Numbered from the stretch's first letter, positions 35,244 to 44,584 are shown. The stretch: 64,000 nt of DNA from CALJFL01 sp039964455 (GCA_039964455.1 JBDVXK010000010.1:124001-188000); one strand, 5' to 3'. Notes: a model not told the origin generated them from the letters alone. Translations and numbers: made by a program.

Positions 35244-36719
35244 CTAAGAATGGCGAGAGCGTTTGCTGACCGCTCGGCGTTCGACATGCCGCGACAATAT
35301 CCGATTGCCCTCGTCGTTAACCGTTTCACTTTTCTGCAAGGACCAAAGCTTATCCCTCGCGTCGCGATAGTTGGTCGAGAAATCGATGATTGGCTCCGGG
35401 TATGACTGCGCGTGCAATAAGCGCTCCATTGGATTAGCGAGCCAGGGTTGGTGTATCAGGTGCTCTGGTGTGTCGCGTAATTCCGGTATCCACTCGCGAA
35501 TGAAATGACCACGTGGGTCGTGCTCCATCGACTGTTTAACCGGGTTGTAGATCCTTACCGTATTGATGCCGGTGACGCCCGCCTGCATTTGAAGTTGCGG
35601 GTAATGTATGCCGGGCTCGAAGTCGAGAAAAAGACTGGCAAGATGTTCCGATGCGTCGTGCCATCCTTGCCAGAGCAGATGGCAGAAGAAGCTCACTAAC
35701 ATTGCGCGACAACGGAAGTTGACGTAGCCCGTAGCATTCAGGCAGCGCATTGCTGCATCGACCAGTGGATAGCCGGTCCGGCCCTCTCGCCATGCAATCT
35801 GCGCTTCCAGATCCCGGGGCCGTTCCACGCAGTGGTAGCCGCGGTTAATGTCCTCAAACTCCATTCGGCACCCCATTTCAAACTTCTGTATAAAGTGACA
35901 ATGCCAGTGCAGCCGCGATTCAAAGGCCGCCATGGGGCGCCCCCAACCAAGGTCATTCCTGCGTGCCACCAGTGCTTGGTAAACCTGCCGTATGGATAGA
36001 TTCCCCCACGCCAGATGTGGGGAAAGGCGAGAGCAGTGCTCGCGGCTTTGGCCGGGCTTGGAAATGTCTCGTTCATAGTGAATGCCGCGCTCCTCAATGA
36101 AGCTGTCAAGGCACTGTTGGGCGGCCTCCGGGCCACCCGGCTGAAAGTTCGAGTGTGATTGAAGCCAGCTTTGTGGAGGGGTTCGCAGAAGCGCGTTGTC
36201 CAGTGCGCCACCGGGAATCGGTGGTGGAGCCGACATTGCCTGCCAAATGGGTATTTCCTGTGGTGCTGACATCACGTCTCGCCATCGCGCATTCCAGCCG
36301 CTTCGATCGCGACGTCCTCGCTCTATCCCATTGGTGGGGGTTTCGTGCCATGGGATACCCTGATCGCCCAGCCACTTCTTAACCTCAGTATCCCTCTGGA
36401 ATGTCAGGTCGACACCTGTTTCCTCGTGGCTGTAGACAGTAGCTATCGGGTTTTCCGCATGCAGTAGCGCTAGCAGTGAAAGCAGCTCACTTTGAAAGAC
36501 CAGTACGCGCAGCCCCTTCTCTCGGAGTCGGCGATTCATATCCTGCAGGGATTGGCTAACGAATCTCCAGTGCCGCTCGGAGTAGCGGGGATCTTTCAGT
36601 AACATGGGTTCAAAGGAGTAGAAAATGAGCACCGGGAGGCCGCTACTCAGTGCACGACAAAGTGGCTGGTGGTCTGCCAGGCGCAAGTCACGCTTTAGCC
36701 AAACAACCGATACACTCAT
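35244..36719 (-). CDS. cryptochrome/photolyase family flavoprotein
   Basis: A 491-residue photolyase-related flavoprotein, started at ATG 36719, which overlaps the stop of the upstream cho gene (ATGA). The N-terminal antenna domain begins VVWLKRDLRLADHQPLCRAL. The FAD-binding domain shows TGYPLVDAAMRCLNATGYVN, then RAMLVSFFCHLLWQGW, and RIYNPVKQSMEHDPRGHFIREW. The usual class I GGWQW-type segment is replaced by YPQLQMQAGVTGINTV, marking a divergent clade. It probably repairs UV pyrimidine dimers using light or senses blue light. It is last in a repair operon. Confidence 0.9.
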   Translation of the reverse strand: MSVSVVWLKRDLRLADHQPLCRALSSGLPVLIFYSFEPMLLKDPRYSERHWRFVSQSLQDMNRRLREKGLRVLVFQSELLSLLALLHAENPIATVYSHEETGVDLTFQRDTEVKKWLGDQGIPWHETPTNGIERGRRDRSGWNARWRDVMSAPQEIPIWQAMSAPPPIPGGALDNALLRTPPQSWLQSHSNFQPGGPEAAQQCLDSFIEERGIHYERDISKPGQSREHCSRLSPHLAWGNLSIRQVYQALVARRNDLGWGRPMAAFESRLHWHCHFIQKFEMGCRMEFEDINRGYHCVERPRDLEAQIAWREGRTGYPLVDAAMRCLNATGYVNFRCRAMLVSFFCHLLWQGWHDASEHLASLFLDFEPGIHYPQLQMQAGVTGINTVRIYNPVKQSMEHDPRGHFIREWIPELRDTPEHLIHQPWLANPMERLLHAQSYPEPIIDFSTNYRDARDKLWSLQKSETVNDEGNRILSRHVERRAVSKRSRHS

Positions 36720-37618
36720 TGCGCTTGTGACAGTTCCGGCCACTCAACAGGCTTGAGTGTCTCAGCGCAAAGTAGTGGCAGCTGTCGGCGTCTCAGGGTT
36801 CGTTTCAAAATATGATAAGTGTCCTTGTCAAACATAAAGGCGGGAGCTACCTTCGCCGTGCGTGCTCCCTCTAGGCTGTTAAAGGTGCCCATATACGTCC
36901 AGTTATGTAGCAGGTGCCACTCTTTTTCTGGCTGCAGCGCAGGGTTATCGGCAGTCTCGTGCAGCAGGATCGGGCGGGTTACGGGCCATGCACTCAGACG
37001 CTGATTGTTGAGCGCTGCCAGTAGCCTGTGGTTGTGCGCTTTTGTGCCTTCCAGACCATTGCACGCTCCATCGCAACGGCCAATTTGAAACTGGAAGCAG
37101 GGTCCCTTGCCTGCTTCCAGGCCCAGAATTTGCGGGCATAACCTTTCGCGACGGGCGAGTGATTGCAGAGATTTCCTTGCATGAGAGCGGTTTGCATAGG
37201 CGCCGTATGTCGCCAGTATGTCGGGCCTCTCCACAGCGTAAGCCTGTAAAGACGGCACCGCGAAACCGGCACCGTTGTCACGTAGGGTAAAAGACCACAT
37301 ACGCCGCATGTTGCGCTGCCTTTTATTGAAGATCGGTAGCTGTTGTTTAATCGCCTCATTCTCCAACAGAAGCGCACCGACCTCCCCGGCAGTGGGGCGC
37401 ACATCAATTCTTGCTGAGCCGGCGACCATTCTCATTTGACGTGATGATTTTTTGGCATTGGCAAGGTGCGTTTTCACCCGTGTACGGAGGTTGATGCTCT
37501 TGCCGATATAGAGTGCCTGGCCATCCGCATCAAGAAAGCGGTAAACGCCGGGGCATTCTGGCAAGGTATCAATGACCTGGCCTGCCATTGTCATTGGAGG
37601 GATGCCGGGCTTTTGCAT
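36716..37618 (-). CDS. cho: UvrC-like endonuclease Cho
   Basis: A GIY-YIG nuclease of about 300 residues, the same length and plan as E. coli Cho. The GIY-YIG domain includes CPGVYRFLDADGQALYIGKS with Arg and Glu residues (INLRTRVK and TAGEVGALLLENEAIKQ). A Cys-containing middle (GKGPCFQFQIGRCDGACNG) and a C-terminal domain like that of Cho follow. It makes the 3' incision at UvrAB-marked lesions, including bulky ones. The ATG at 37618 is 4 bp beyond the nei stop; a longer form from 37690 would overlap nei. ATGA overlap links it to the photolyase gene. Confidence 0.93.
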   Translation of the reverse strand: MQKPGIPPMTMAGQVIDTLPECPGVYRFLDADGQALYIGKSINLRTRVKTHLANAKKSSRQMRMVAGSARIDVRPTAGEVGALLLENEAIKQQLPIFNKRQRNMRRMWSFTLRDNGAGFAVPSLQAYAVERPDILATYGAYANRSHARKSLQSLARRERLCPQILGLEAGKGPCFQFQIGRCDGACNGLEGTKAHNHRLLAALNNQRLSAWPVTRPILLHETADNPALQPEKEWHLLHNWTYMGTFNSLEGARTAKVAPAFMFDKDTYHILKRTLRRRQLPLLCAETLKPVEWPELSQAQ

Positions 37619-37622
37619 AGTG

Positions 37623-38450
37623 CTACTGTGGGGCAACTTGGCACTGGGGGCAGTGATACAGCCGTCGAGTATTTGCTTCGCTGCGTTCAATCAGGGTACC
37701 GCAGTGATAGCAAGGCCGGTCAGTGCGTCCAAATACGTAGAAGCGCCTCTTCTCACGCTTCAACTTTGCTTTACTGAGCCTCCCGGATAGGCGTGGTGCG
37801 AGAGTGATGCCCTTTGTTTCGTAGCTTCTGCGGCTGAGTAACAGTGTGCTGCGTGCAAGCTTGCCCAGCTGTCCACGTCCCAGGTCTTTTGGTTTGCAGC
37901 GTGGGTGGATGCCGGCATCGTGCAGGACCTCGGAACGAAGGTAATTTCCATTCCCAGCCAAGAAGGCCTGATCGAGGTATAGGGCACACAGTTCTCGCTT
38001 CCTGAATTCCGGTTGCTGAAGCCTGGCCGAAATGTCTCGCCAACTCAGCGTCGGGTCCATGATGTCGGGCCCGATTCGCTGTAGGAAGGGGTGCTGCTCG
38101 ATTTCCTCTGTTGGCCAGACGCTTATATCTGAAGCACTGTAGAGGATGGCGCTGTTGTCGGCGGTTTGCAGCAGTATTCGAAGAGAACGATTGCTAGCAG
38201 GGAGTTTGTGTCCTGTTACAACTCTCCACTGCCCGTAGAGCTGGTTATGGCTGTAAATGGTGAAGCCGTGCTCGAAATGAGTGAGAAGGGCCTTGCCGCG
38301 TGTTTCGATGCTGCTGACGCGATGCCCTCGCAATTTTTTGGCGTATTGCCTCAGTCGAGGAATACCAAAGCGCACCGTGTCTACTGTCCGGCCAACGAGC
38401 ACACCCGCGATAGCATCGGCTGCTCGACGTATTTCTGGTCCTTCCGGCAT
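37623..38450 (-). CDS. nei: endonuclease VIII (Nei)
   Basis: A 275-residue bifunctional DNA glycosylase/AP lyase, strongly like E. coli Nei. The N-terminus PEGPEIRRAAD supplies the catalytic Pro2 and Glu3. The conserved Lys53 lies in ETRGKALLTHF, and YSHNQLYGQWRV and GNGNYLRSEVL are family blocks. The C-terminal zinc finger has Cys247, 250, 267 and 270 (CYHCG...YHCPQC). It removes oxidised pyrimidines. It is first in a minus-strand operon with cho and the photolyase gene, so three different repair routes are co-expressed. Confidence 0.96.
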   Translation of the reverse strand: MPEGPEIRRAADAIAGVLVGRTVDTVRFGIPRLRQYAKKLRGHRVSSIETRGKALLTHFEHGFTIYSHNQLYGQWRVVTGHKLPASNRSLRILLQTADNSAILYSASDISVWPTEEIEQHPFLQRIGPDIMDPTLSWRDISARLQQPEFRKRELCALYLDQAFLAGNGNYLRSEVLHDAGIHPRCKPKDLGRGQLGKLARSTLLLSRRSYETKGITLAPRLSGRLSKAKLKREKRRFYVFGRTDRPCYHCGTLIERSEANTRRLYHCPQCQVAPQ

Positions 38451-38543
38451 TTTGCCCCCTGCGTGTTAGCAAGAGAATACGTGCCTCAAGTCGCTACAGT
38501 TCTGGTCGGACCAGGTTTTGTCCATCCCTTAAGGATCGCTGAA

Positions 38544-39941
38544 GTGGGGCAAGCGGCGTATCATCGTCCGGTGTCTCAAATTCTTACAGCTACAAACCCG
38601 GCAGAAGCGCTATCACCAGGCGCTAAAGACCTATGGTTTGTTCCCCTGGGTGGTTGCGGTGAGATAGGCATTAACCTGAACGTCTACGGGCATGACGGAC
38701 AGTGGCTGATAGTGGATTGCGGAATAGGTTTTGACAGGACCCCCGGCTCGGAGGCAGTCATCGCTCCCGATCCCGACTTCATCAGCTCTCGTCGCGGTGC
38801 CCTGGTAGGTATGGTTATTACTCACGCTCATGAGGATCATGTGGGCGCCGTCCCCTTCCTCTGGCCAGAGCTGCAGTGCCCGGTTTACTGCACTCCGTTT
38901 ACCGCGGCTGTTCTAAGGCGCAAGCTTGCTGAGGTCGGGTTGCTGGATGTGGTCCCGCTACATGTTATTGAGCCGGCTGCATCCCATAGCCTTGGCCCAT
39001 TCGATTTACGTTGGATTGGAGTGACCCACTCTACGCCCGAAGCCCAATGCCTTTTGCTGGAAACACCGGTCGGCCGGGTGCTGCATACTGGAGACTGGAA
39101 GTGGGATGCAGACCCACAGGTTGGGCCGCCCTACGAGGAGTCCAGTTTTCGTCAGCTGGCCGAACTGGATATTGACGCTTTGGTCTGCGATTCAACCTGC
39201 GCGACGGTAGAGGGCAGATCCCCGAGTGAGGGCGAATTATTACCCGGAATTCGAGATGTCATCCGCCGAGCCAAGGGTCGGGTTGTGGCGACATGCTTCG
39301 GCAGTAACATAGCCCGATTGCAGACTCTGGCGCGGGCCGCCGTAGATGACGGCCGTTATGTATCGCTATTTGGCAGGTCACTGCTTAATAATTATCGCGC
39401 TGCCCTGCAGGCCGGTTATTGGGACCCTGCACTGACATTTATCGACCCAGCCCATGTTGGCTACCTACCGCCAGACGAAGTGATGGTCATTGCAACTGGC
39501 AGCCAGGGCGATGCCCGTGCTGCGCTGACTCGCTTGGCCATGGGAGCCCACCCTCAAATGGAGCTGGCTGCAGGCGACACAGTATTATTTAGTTCTCGAG
39601 AAATTCCGGGCAATGAGCTGGCGATAGAGCGAGTGCGCAATGCGCTTTTGGCGCGTGAAGTGTGCGTTGTAGAACAGGAGGTGGGCGGGCCGCTTATCCA
39701 TACTTCCGGTCACCCAGCCAGGGACGAGCTGCGGGATATGTATCAATGGGTGAAACCCAAAGCTGCGGTTCCAGTGCATGGAGAGCCACATCATCTGTCC
39801 GCGCATGCGGAGCTTGCGGCCGGTACCGGCGTGACCAGTCAGCTGCTGGGCCGAAACGGCGACTTGTTTTTGCTGGCACCGGTGATTGGTTTGCGGCGCG
39901 GTGTTGTTTCCGTTGGGCGACGAACTATCCGTGACAGTTAA
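38544..39941 (+). CDS. RNase J-type MBL/beta-CASP ribonuclease
   Basis: A metallo-beta-lactamase/beta-CASP nuclease of about 465 residues. The start GGCGEIGINLNVYG block, the zinc motif THAHEDHVGA, HTGDWKWD, and the beta-CASP segment with ATGSQGDARAALTRLA match RNase J. Near the end, HTSGHPARDEL and PVHGEPHHLSAH supply further zinc ligands. It should cut or trim RNA from the 5' end. The start is taken as GTG 38544 because AAGGAT lies 7 bp upstream; GTG 38571 is an alternative. The open frame extends further 5' across nei but that part is antisense noise. It is shorter than typical RNase J (about 550). Confidence 0.85.
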   Translation: MGQAAYHRPVSQILTATNPAEALSPGAKDLWFVPLGGCGEIGINLNVYGHDGQWLIVDCGIGFDRTPGSEAVIAPDPDFISSRRGALVGMVITHAHEDHVGAVPFLWPELQCPVYCTPFTAAVLRRKLAEVGLLDVVPLHVIEPAASHSLGPFDLRWIGVTHSTPEAQCLLLETPVGRVLHTGDWKWDADPQVGPPYEESSFRQLAELDIDALVCDSTCATVEGRSPSEGELLPGIRDVIRRAKGRVVATCFGSNIARLQTLARAAVDDGRYVSLFGRSLLNNYRAALQAGYWDPALTFIDPAHVGYLPPDEVMVIATGSQGDARAALTRLAMGAHPQMELAAGDTVLFSSREIPGNELAIERVRNALLAREVCVVEQEVGGPLIHTSGHPARDELRDMYQWVKPKAAVPVHGEPHHLSAHAELAAGTGVTSQLLGRNGDLFLLAPVIGLRRGVVSVGRRTIRDS

Positions 39942-40310
39942 TTGTAAGCACTGTCTAGAACGGTTTAACTTGATCGCCACCGAGTCAATAATGAAAGGAA
40001 ACCCGTGTGCCGATGGCGTTTCGTTAAATGGGCTGCGGCTGGAGTGGGTAAACCTGAAGGGAAGTAAGTGGGTAAGACGGCACGAGCTGGAGGTAAAATG
40101 TGGCTTCCTTGCCACACGAGGACGTCCTTGCCGCTCGAGCGCATCCTGGCGACATGTGTAGAATGGTAAAAAACAGGATAAAGAACCTGTTTATTTTCCT
40201 AAATTTTAGTGATTTTTTTCTTAAGGCAAGCTAACTCTAAATATTTCAATAGGTTAGCCGCCATAGCTTTGCTATGCTTGGTTCATTATTTAGCTGGAAT
40301 TATGTAGAAA
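39942..40310. other. 369-bp intergenic region with palindromes
   Basis: No convincing gene. A possible 56-codon frame (ATG 39991 to 40161) is Arg/Trp-rich but has no ribosome site. Small inverted repeats are present: TGTGGC ttcctt GCCACA (40099-40116), the palindrome AGGACGTCCT just after it, and CATAGC ttt GCTATG (40262-40276). From 40165 the sequence is AT-rich and probably holds the promoter of the regulator gene that follows. Confidence 0.4.
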
Positions 40311-42269
40311 ATGCCCTTGAGCTCCGGCTTTCAGCTGGAAAATTACACCGTTTTCCCACCTCGTAACACTATCAGTGGCCCTGACGGTGACAAACGGCTT
40401 GAGCCCAAATGCATGCAGGTATTGCAATTACTTGCCGAGCGCGCCGGCGACGTGGTGACTCGGGCTGAGTTACTGGAGAGGGCCTGGAAGGACACCTACT
40501 CTGGCGATGAGGCGCTAAGTCGCAGCATCTCTCTACTGCGCGCGGCCCTGGGTGGCGGTGAAGCCGGGCGCAAGTATATACAGACGGTACCGAAGACAGG
40601 CTACCGGCTTACCATGCCTGTTACCGAGTTGGCCCCCGATTCCGCTGAAAAGGGCACTACCTCGATTCCTGTCCCACACGAGGATGTATCCACCCGCCCA
40701 TCGTGGGTTCCCACCACGTTATTGCGGCCGGTTCCCGTAATTGCGGTGCTGCTAAGCCTGGCAGCCGGTTTTGCCTTGCTGGAATTTGGTGACCTCAAGC
40801 AGCCATCGGGCCCATCGATATCTGAGCAGACAAAAGACACCACCGCCGCGGCCAAGGCGACTCAAAACAGTATCGCCGTATTGCCATTGACCAATAAGAG
40901 TCCCGATCCGGACAAAGCATATTTTGCCAACGGAATTCATGAAGCGATTCTGAACCAATTGGTAAAGATCAAGGCCATGCAGGTTACCTCGCGCAGTAGT
41001 GTGCTTCGCTATGCCGATTCTCGAAAACCACTAAACGAAATAGGGCAAGAACTGGGTGTCGAAACTCTGCTAATGGGCAGTGTGCGTTTTGCCGATAACC
41101 GAGTGAAAATCAATGCCGAATTGATCAGGGCTAGCGATGAGGTCTACTTGTGGGCTGAGTCCTATGAGTTCCAGCTTGATGACATCTTCAATATCGAAGC
41201 TGAGGTTGCGTTGCAGGTAGCTCGGGCAATGGAGACCTCTTTACTGCCAGACGAGGTAGCAGAGATCGAGCGCCCCCCCAGTCAAAGTGTTGAAGCCTAT
41301 ACTTTGTTTCTCCAACACCGCTATCAATTGGAGCGCGAAAGCGCACGCTCAACACTAGCCCCGGATGGCTGGATAGAGAAGGGCATTGCCAAGCTGGAAA
41401 GGGCTGTCGAGATTGATCCGCTGTTTGCTATTGGCTGGGCTGAGCTTGGATTTGTTTATTGGTTAAAGGGCAGCATCAGTCCGGCTGATGAAATGGATGT
41501 GCTTTATGATCGGGCGCTGGATTATGCCAAGCGGGCGGTAGCACTGGACCCGGGTATCTCTAATGCGTATGAAACCCTGGCGAGGGTGGCGTTTGATCGT
41601 GCCGAGTGGGCCACCTGGGAGGACAACGCCCGCAAGTCTGTGCAGATGAACGACCTCGATGGACGCGCTGCTTTTAACTTTGCCATGACCCTTGCCAACG
41701 TCGGTCAATATGAAGAGGCCTACAACTGGTATGACGTGGCTATCTCAAAGAGTCCAACCCTTGGCTATTACCACGAGGCCGCTATAGCCGCCCGAATTTG
41801 GGGCGGTGACTACGAAAGTGCCTACCGTATGACCGGGCAATATTTGGCCGTTGGTGGCGACAGGAATGCCTACCATGCCTTTCGCGCGTACACGCTTCAC
41901 AAGCTCGGTAAAGGTACAGAATCAAACTCGGAGCTCGCGGCGATATCGGATGAGCCCATGCTGGTGGCGATGTGGGTGATCCCCGGATTTCACGACTACC
42001 TGCGCTGCCAATCTGGTGAGAAAGAACAGGTGATGGCGAATTTGACGGCGATGGCAATTAGCCCAGCGAGAGAGCTAAGGATTCAGTATTGTGCTGCGGC
42101 GGTTGATGACAAAGATGCGATGTTTGAGAGCTTTAATCGCACCATAAGTGACAAGCTGATTATCTATCTCACCGATGTGATAACCGAGGAGGTTCGCTCG
42201 GATGAACGTTGGCAGGTAGTTTCTGACTATATGGCTCTGCCTGAAGAGTCGGGTATATCTTCGTCCTGA
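40311..42269 (+). CDS. CadC-like winged-helix regulator with TPRs
   Basis: A 652-residue membrane-anchored regulator. Residues ~10-105 form an OmpR/CadC-type winged helix (LEPKCMQVLQLLAERAGDVV, then SRSISLLRAAL and TVPKTGYRL). A single transmembrane helix lies at ~138-157 (VPVIAVLLSLAAGFALLEF). The periplasmic part starts with a TolB-N-like domain (SIAVLPLTNKSPDPDKAYFA, LGVETLLMGSVRF). TPR-like repeats follow from ~330 to 600. The plan suggests direct membrane-to-DNA signalling. It is homologous to and convergent with the next regulator. Confidence 0.9.
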   Translation: MPLSSGFQLENYTVFPPRNTISGPDGDKRLEPKCMQVLQLLAERAGDVVTRAELLERAWKDTYSGDEALSRSISLLRAALGGGEAGRKYIQTVPKTGYRLTMPVTELAPDSAEKGTTSIPVPHEDVSTRPSWVPTTLLRPVPVIAVLLSLAAGFALLEFGDLKQPSGPSISEQTKDTTAAAKATQNSIAVLPLTNKSPDPDKAYFANGIHEAILNQLVKIKAMQVTSRSSVLRYADSRKPLNEIGQELGVETLLMGSVRFADNRVKINAELIRASDEVYLWAESYEFQLDDIFNIEAEVALQVARAMETSLLPDEVAEIERPPSQSVEAYTLFLQHRYQLERESARSTLAPDGWIEKGIAKLERAVEIDPLFAIGWAELGFVYWLKGSISPADEMDVLYDRALDYAKRAVALDPGISNAYETLARVAFDRAEWATWEDNARKSVQMNDLDGRAAFNFAMTLANVGQYEEAYNWYDVAISKSPTLGYYHEAAIAARIWGGDYESAYRMTGQYLAVGGDRNAYHAFRAYTLHKLGKGTESNSELAAISDEPMLVAMWVIPGFHDYLRCQSGEKEQVMANLTAMAISPARELRIQYCAAAVDDKDAMFESFNRTISDKLIIYLTDVITEEVRSDERWQVVSDYMALPEESGISSS

Positions 42270-42360
42270 AATTTGGGCGCAGGGCTGTCTGCAAGCTAGT
42301 GGATAGAAATTTTATGTTTGCAACGTTGGCAGGGTTTTGAGCTATTTCAACCCGGTCATG

Positions 42361-44418
42361 CTACCGACACACAACCTCTCTATTCTTCTGACCTTCAACG
42401 GCTTTCGCTTCGCAAAGGTCTGGCCAGCCGTATTTATCCCAAACCTCAATCAGGCCGATGTTTCGCGCGAACTCGCTGAACCCCGTGTGTTGCCGGAATG
42501 CTTGTGATTCTGCTTCCACGCTCCAGATTGAGTGCAGCGAGCCAGCGTTTATGGGGTAGGGGCGTTGCTGGAACAGTTCCATGAAGCGCTCAGGCCGACC
42601 GATAAATATGTAACTCAATATCAGGTAACTGTTGGTATAGGAATCGGGCTTGCGCAAGAACTTATCCAGGGCATCCCCAATTTTTTCTCTTGCGGCGGTA
42701 TCTCTGTAGAACATGGCCCTACCCAACAGAGTCCAGGACTCAGGTGTTCTGAATTCTGCGGGATAGCGCGATCGTATGGTGTCTGAAAGCTGTTCCCAGC
42801 AGGCCAATCCTTCAGCAGGTGAGTCAAGTGTGCCCTTCAGCAGGCATAATTGTATCGCAGCAGGCTCAAAGCCCAGATCTTTGCTGCGTTTCACGGATAT
42901 GCGTGCTGCCTCACCTTGACCGAGCGCGTGTTGCGCGACCCCCAGGTTCATCAGGCCTACAGCGTCCGTGGGGTCCCAGCGCAGTCCCTCCTGCATCATC
43001 TGCGCGCCTACTTTGTTTTGCCCGACGAGGGATCGATAGTGTCCGCGTCGTATCGCCAACAATGGCTGACTGGGGCTCAGTTCATAAGCCACTTCGAGGG
43101 CATCCACGGAGGCAGCAAAGTTAAGATCGTAGTCCAGCAGAATCGTCTCGGCATAGTGGGCGATAGCCAAATCCGGGTCGATGGACAGGGCCCGGTCCAC
43201 CGCTTCCCTGGCAGAGCCTATGAAGTTGGGAATCATCGACTTTTCAGCTGTCAGCGTCAGATAAATATAGGCTTGCCCTAGCCAGGCCCAGGCGACGGCG
43301 AAATCGGGGTCAAGCAGTACTGCCCGTTCAAGCAGGGCGACGGCATTGACGCGGTTATGATGGCCAAACTTTCGCGTTAGTGTTCGCCCCTGTAAGAACA
43401 GGTCGTAGGCTTCCTGGCTCTCCGTGAGCCTTGCAACCACCCGTTTGGGACCGGACAGGTCGAGCACAATGCCCAGATTTCTGGCGATCTCTCGGGCTAT
43501 GTCCTCCTGCAGATCAAAAACGTCTGTGAGATCGTCATCGTAGTTTTCCGACCAGATAGTGGCGCCGCTGTCTGTCTTTACCAGCCTGGCAGTAATTCGT
43601 ATGCGGTCGTTTTGTTTGCGCACAGAACCTGTGACGATATGGGTGACCGACAGGGCTGAGCCAACTGCCAACGGGTCGATATCCTGGCCGCGCTGCTGAA
43701 ATGAGGACGTTCGACCACTGACTCGCAGGTCGGGTAGTTTGACTAAGGCGTTGAGCACCTCTTCCGCCAGGCCGTCGGCGAGATACTGCTGATCACCGGC
43801 GTTGCTCAGGTCGGTAAAGGGGATGATGGCAACTGATCTGCCTGCAGTGACAGGCCTTGGTGCGGTTGCCTCTGTTACTGCCGGTGGTGCAGGCTTATAC
43901 AGGTAGCCGCCCAAGCCGATGGCTAAAATCAACATAAGGAGCGCGGCTAGCCAGCCCTTGCCGACCGATGGTTCTGGCTCTTCTCTCTCAGGATCCTTTT
44001 TTGCAGCATCGCTGGCATTGTCCTGCTGCTGTGATTGACCAGCCTCCATGCCTACCTCGGCAACCAGTCTGTACCCGCGCTTTGGAACAGTCTCTATATA
44101 CTGATTACCACCCCGCACTTCGCCAAAGGCTCGGCGCAGCAGTGATACCGCTCTGGAGAGGCTCTCGTCCCCGCCGAAATTCTCAGCCCATACCTGATCG
44201 AGAAGGTCCTGTCGGCTGACGACCTCTCCCGCGTTATCGATCAGGGCCTGGAGCAGGTTCATCACCTTTGGCTCCATGGCGAACTTGCCCGCGGGTCCCT
44301 CGATCGAGAGTAAATTGAAGCTGACCTTAGCTTCCCCTACGCGGATCTGTGTTGTCTCGCCCACAGGCGTCCATTCCCTTTTTCTGGCCACATTAGTCTT
44401 GTTACAGCAGGCTATCAT
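42361..44418 (-). CDS. CadC-like winged-helix regulator with TPRs (second copy)
   Basis: A 685-residue regulator with the same architecture as the gene facing it: winged helix (residues ~25-120, MEPKVMNLLQALIDNAGEVV, SRAVSLLRRAFG, TVPKRGYRLV) and one membrane helix (~155-174). A TolB-N-like domain (SVAIIPFTDLSNAGDQQYLA, SVTHIVTGSVRK) and TPR repeats to the C-terminus follow. The start is set at ATG 44418; a TTG at 44433 is also in frame. Divergent from the GMC oxidoreductase gene across ~165 bp, so that unit is a candidate target. Confidence 0.9.
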   Translation of the reverse strand: MIACCNKTNVARKREWTPVGETTQIRVGEAKVSFNLLSIEGPAGKFAMEPKVMNLLQALIDNAGEVVSRQDLLDQVWAENFGGDESLSRAVSLLRRAFGEVRGGNQYIETVPKRGYRLVAEVGMEAGQSQQQDNASDAAKKDPEREEPEPSVGKGWLAALLMLILAIGLGGYLYKPAPPAVTEATAPRPVTAGRSVAIIPFTDLSNAGDQQYLADGLAEEVLNALVKLPDLRVSGRTSSFQQRGQDIDPLAVGSALSVTHIVTGSVRKQNDRIRITARLVKTDSGATIWSENYDDDLTDVFDLQEDIAREIARNLGIVLDLSGPKRVVARLTESQEAYDLFLQGRTLTRKFGHHNRVNAVALLERAVLLDPDFAVAWAWLGQAYIYLTLTAEKSMIPNFIGSAREAVDRALSIDPDLAIAHYAETILLDYDLNFAASVDALEVAYELSPSQPLLAIRRGHYRSLVGQNKVGAQMMQEGLRWDPTDAVGLMNLGVAQHALGQGEAARISVKRSKDLGFEPAAIQLCLLKGTLDSPAEGLACWEQLSDTIRSRYPAEFRTPESWTLLGRAMFYRDTAAREKIGDALDKFLRKPDSYTNSYLILSYIFIGRPERFMELFQQRPYPINAGSLHSIWSVEAESQAFRQHTGFSEFARNIGLIEVWDKYGWPDLCEAKAVEGQKNREVVCR

Positions 44419-44584
44419 ACCTTTTTCAGGCAAGACCTGAATTTATTTATGTCATTGTTTTAAATAGGTATTTCGCCCATTTATGATCGCATAAGCCAGA
44501 CCTAAGAAAGACATAAACTACACATCAGGCTTTTATTCGGCACCTCTCCCATTCTTACCTTCAAATAAAGCGAGGGTTACAAGG

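Noticed and set aside
38166..38543. Longer reading frame for the RNase-J-type gene reaching back across nei
   Set aside because: The extra part is antisense to a well-supported nei gene and has no protein-like motif; the homologous region starts near GGCGEIGIN.
39886..40161. Possible small protein after the RNase-J-type gene (56 codons from ATG 39991)
   Set aside because: No ribosome site, no family motif, overlaps small palindromes; left as unannotated.
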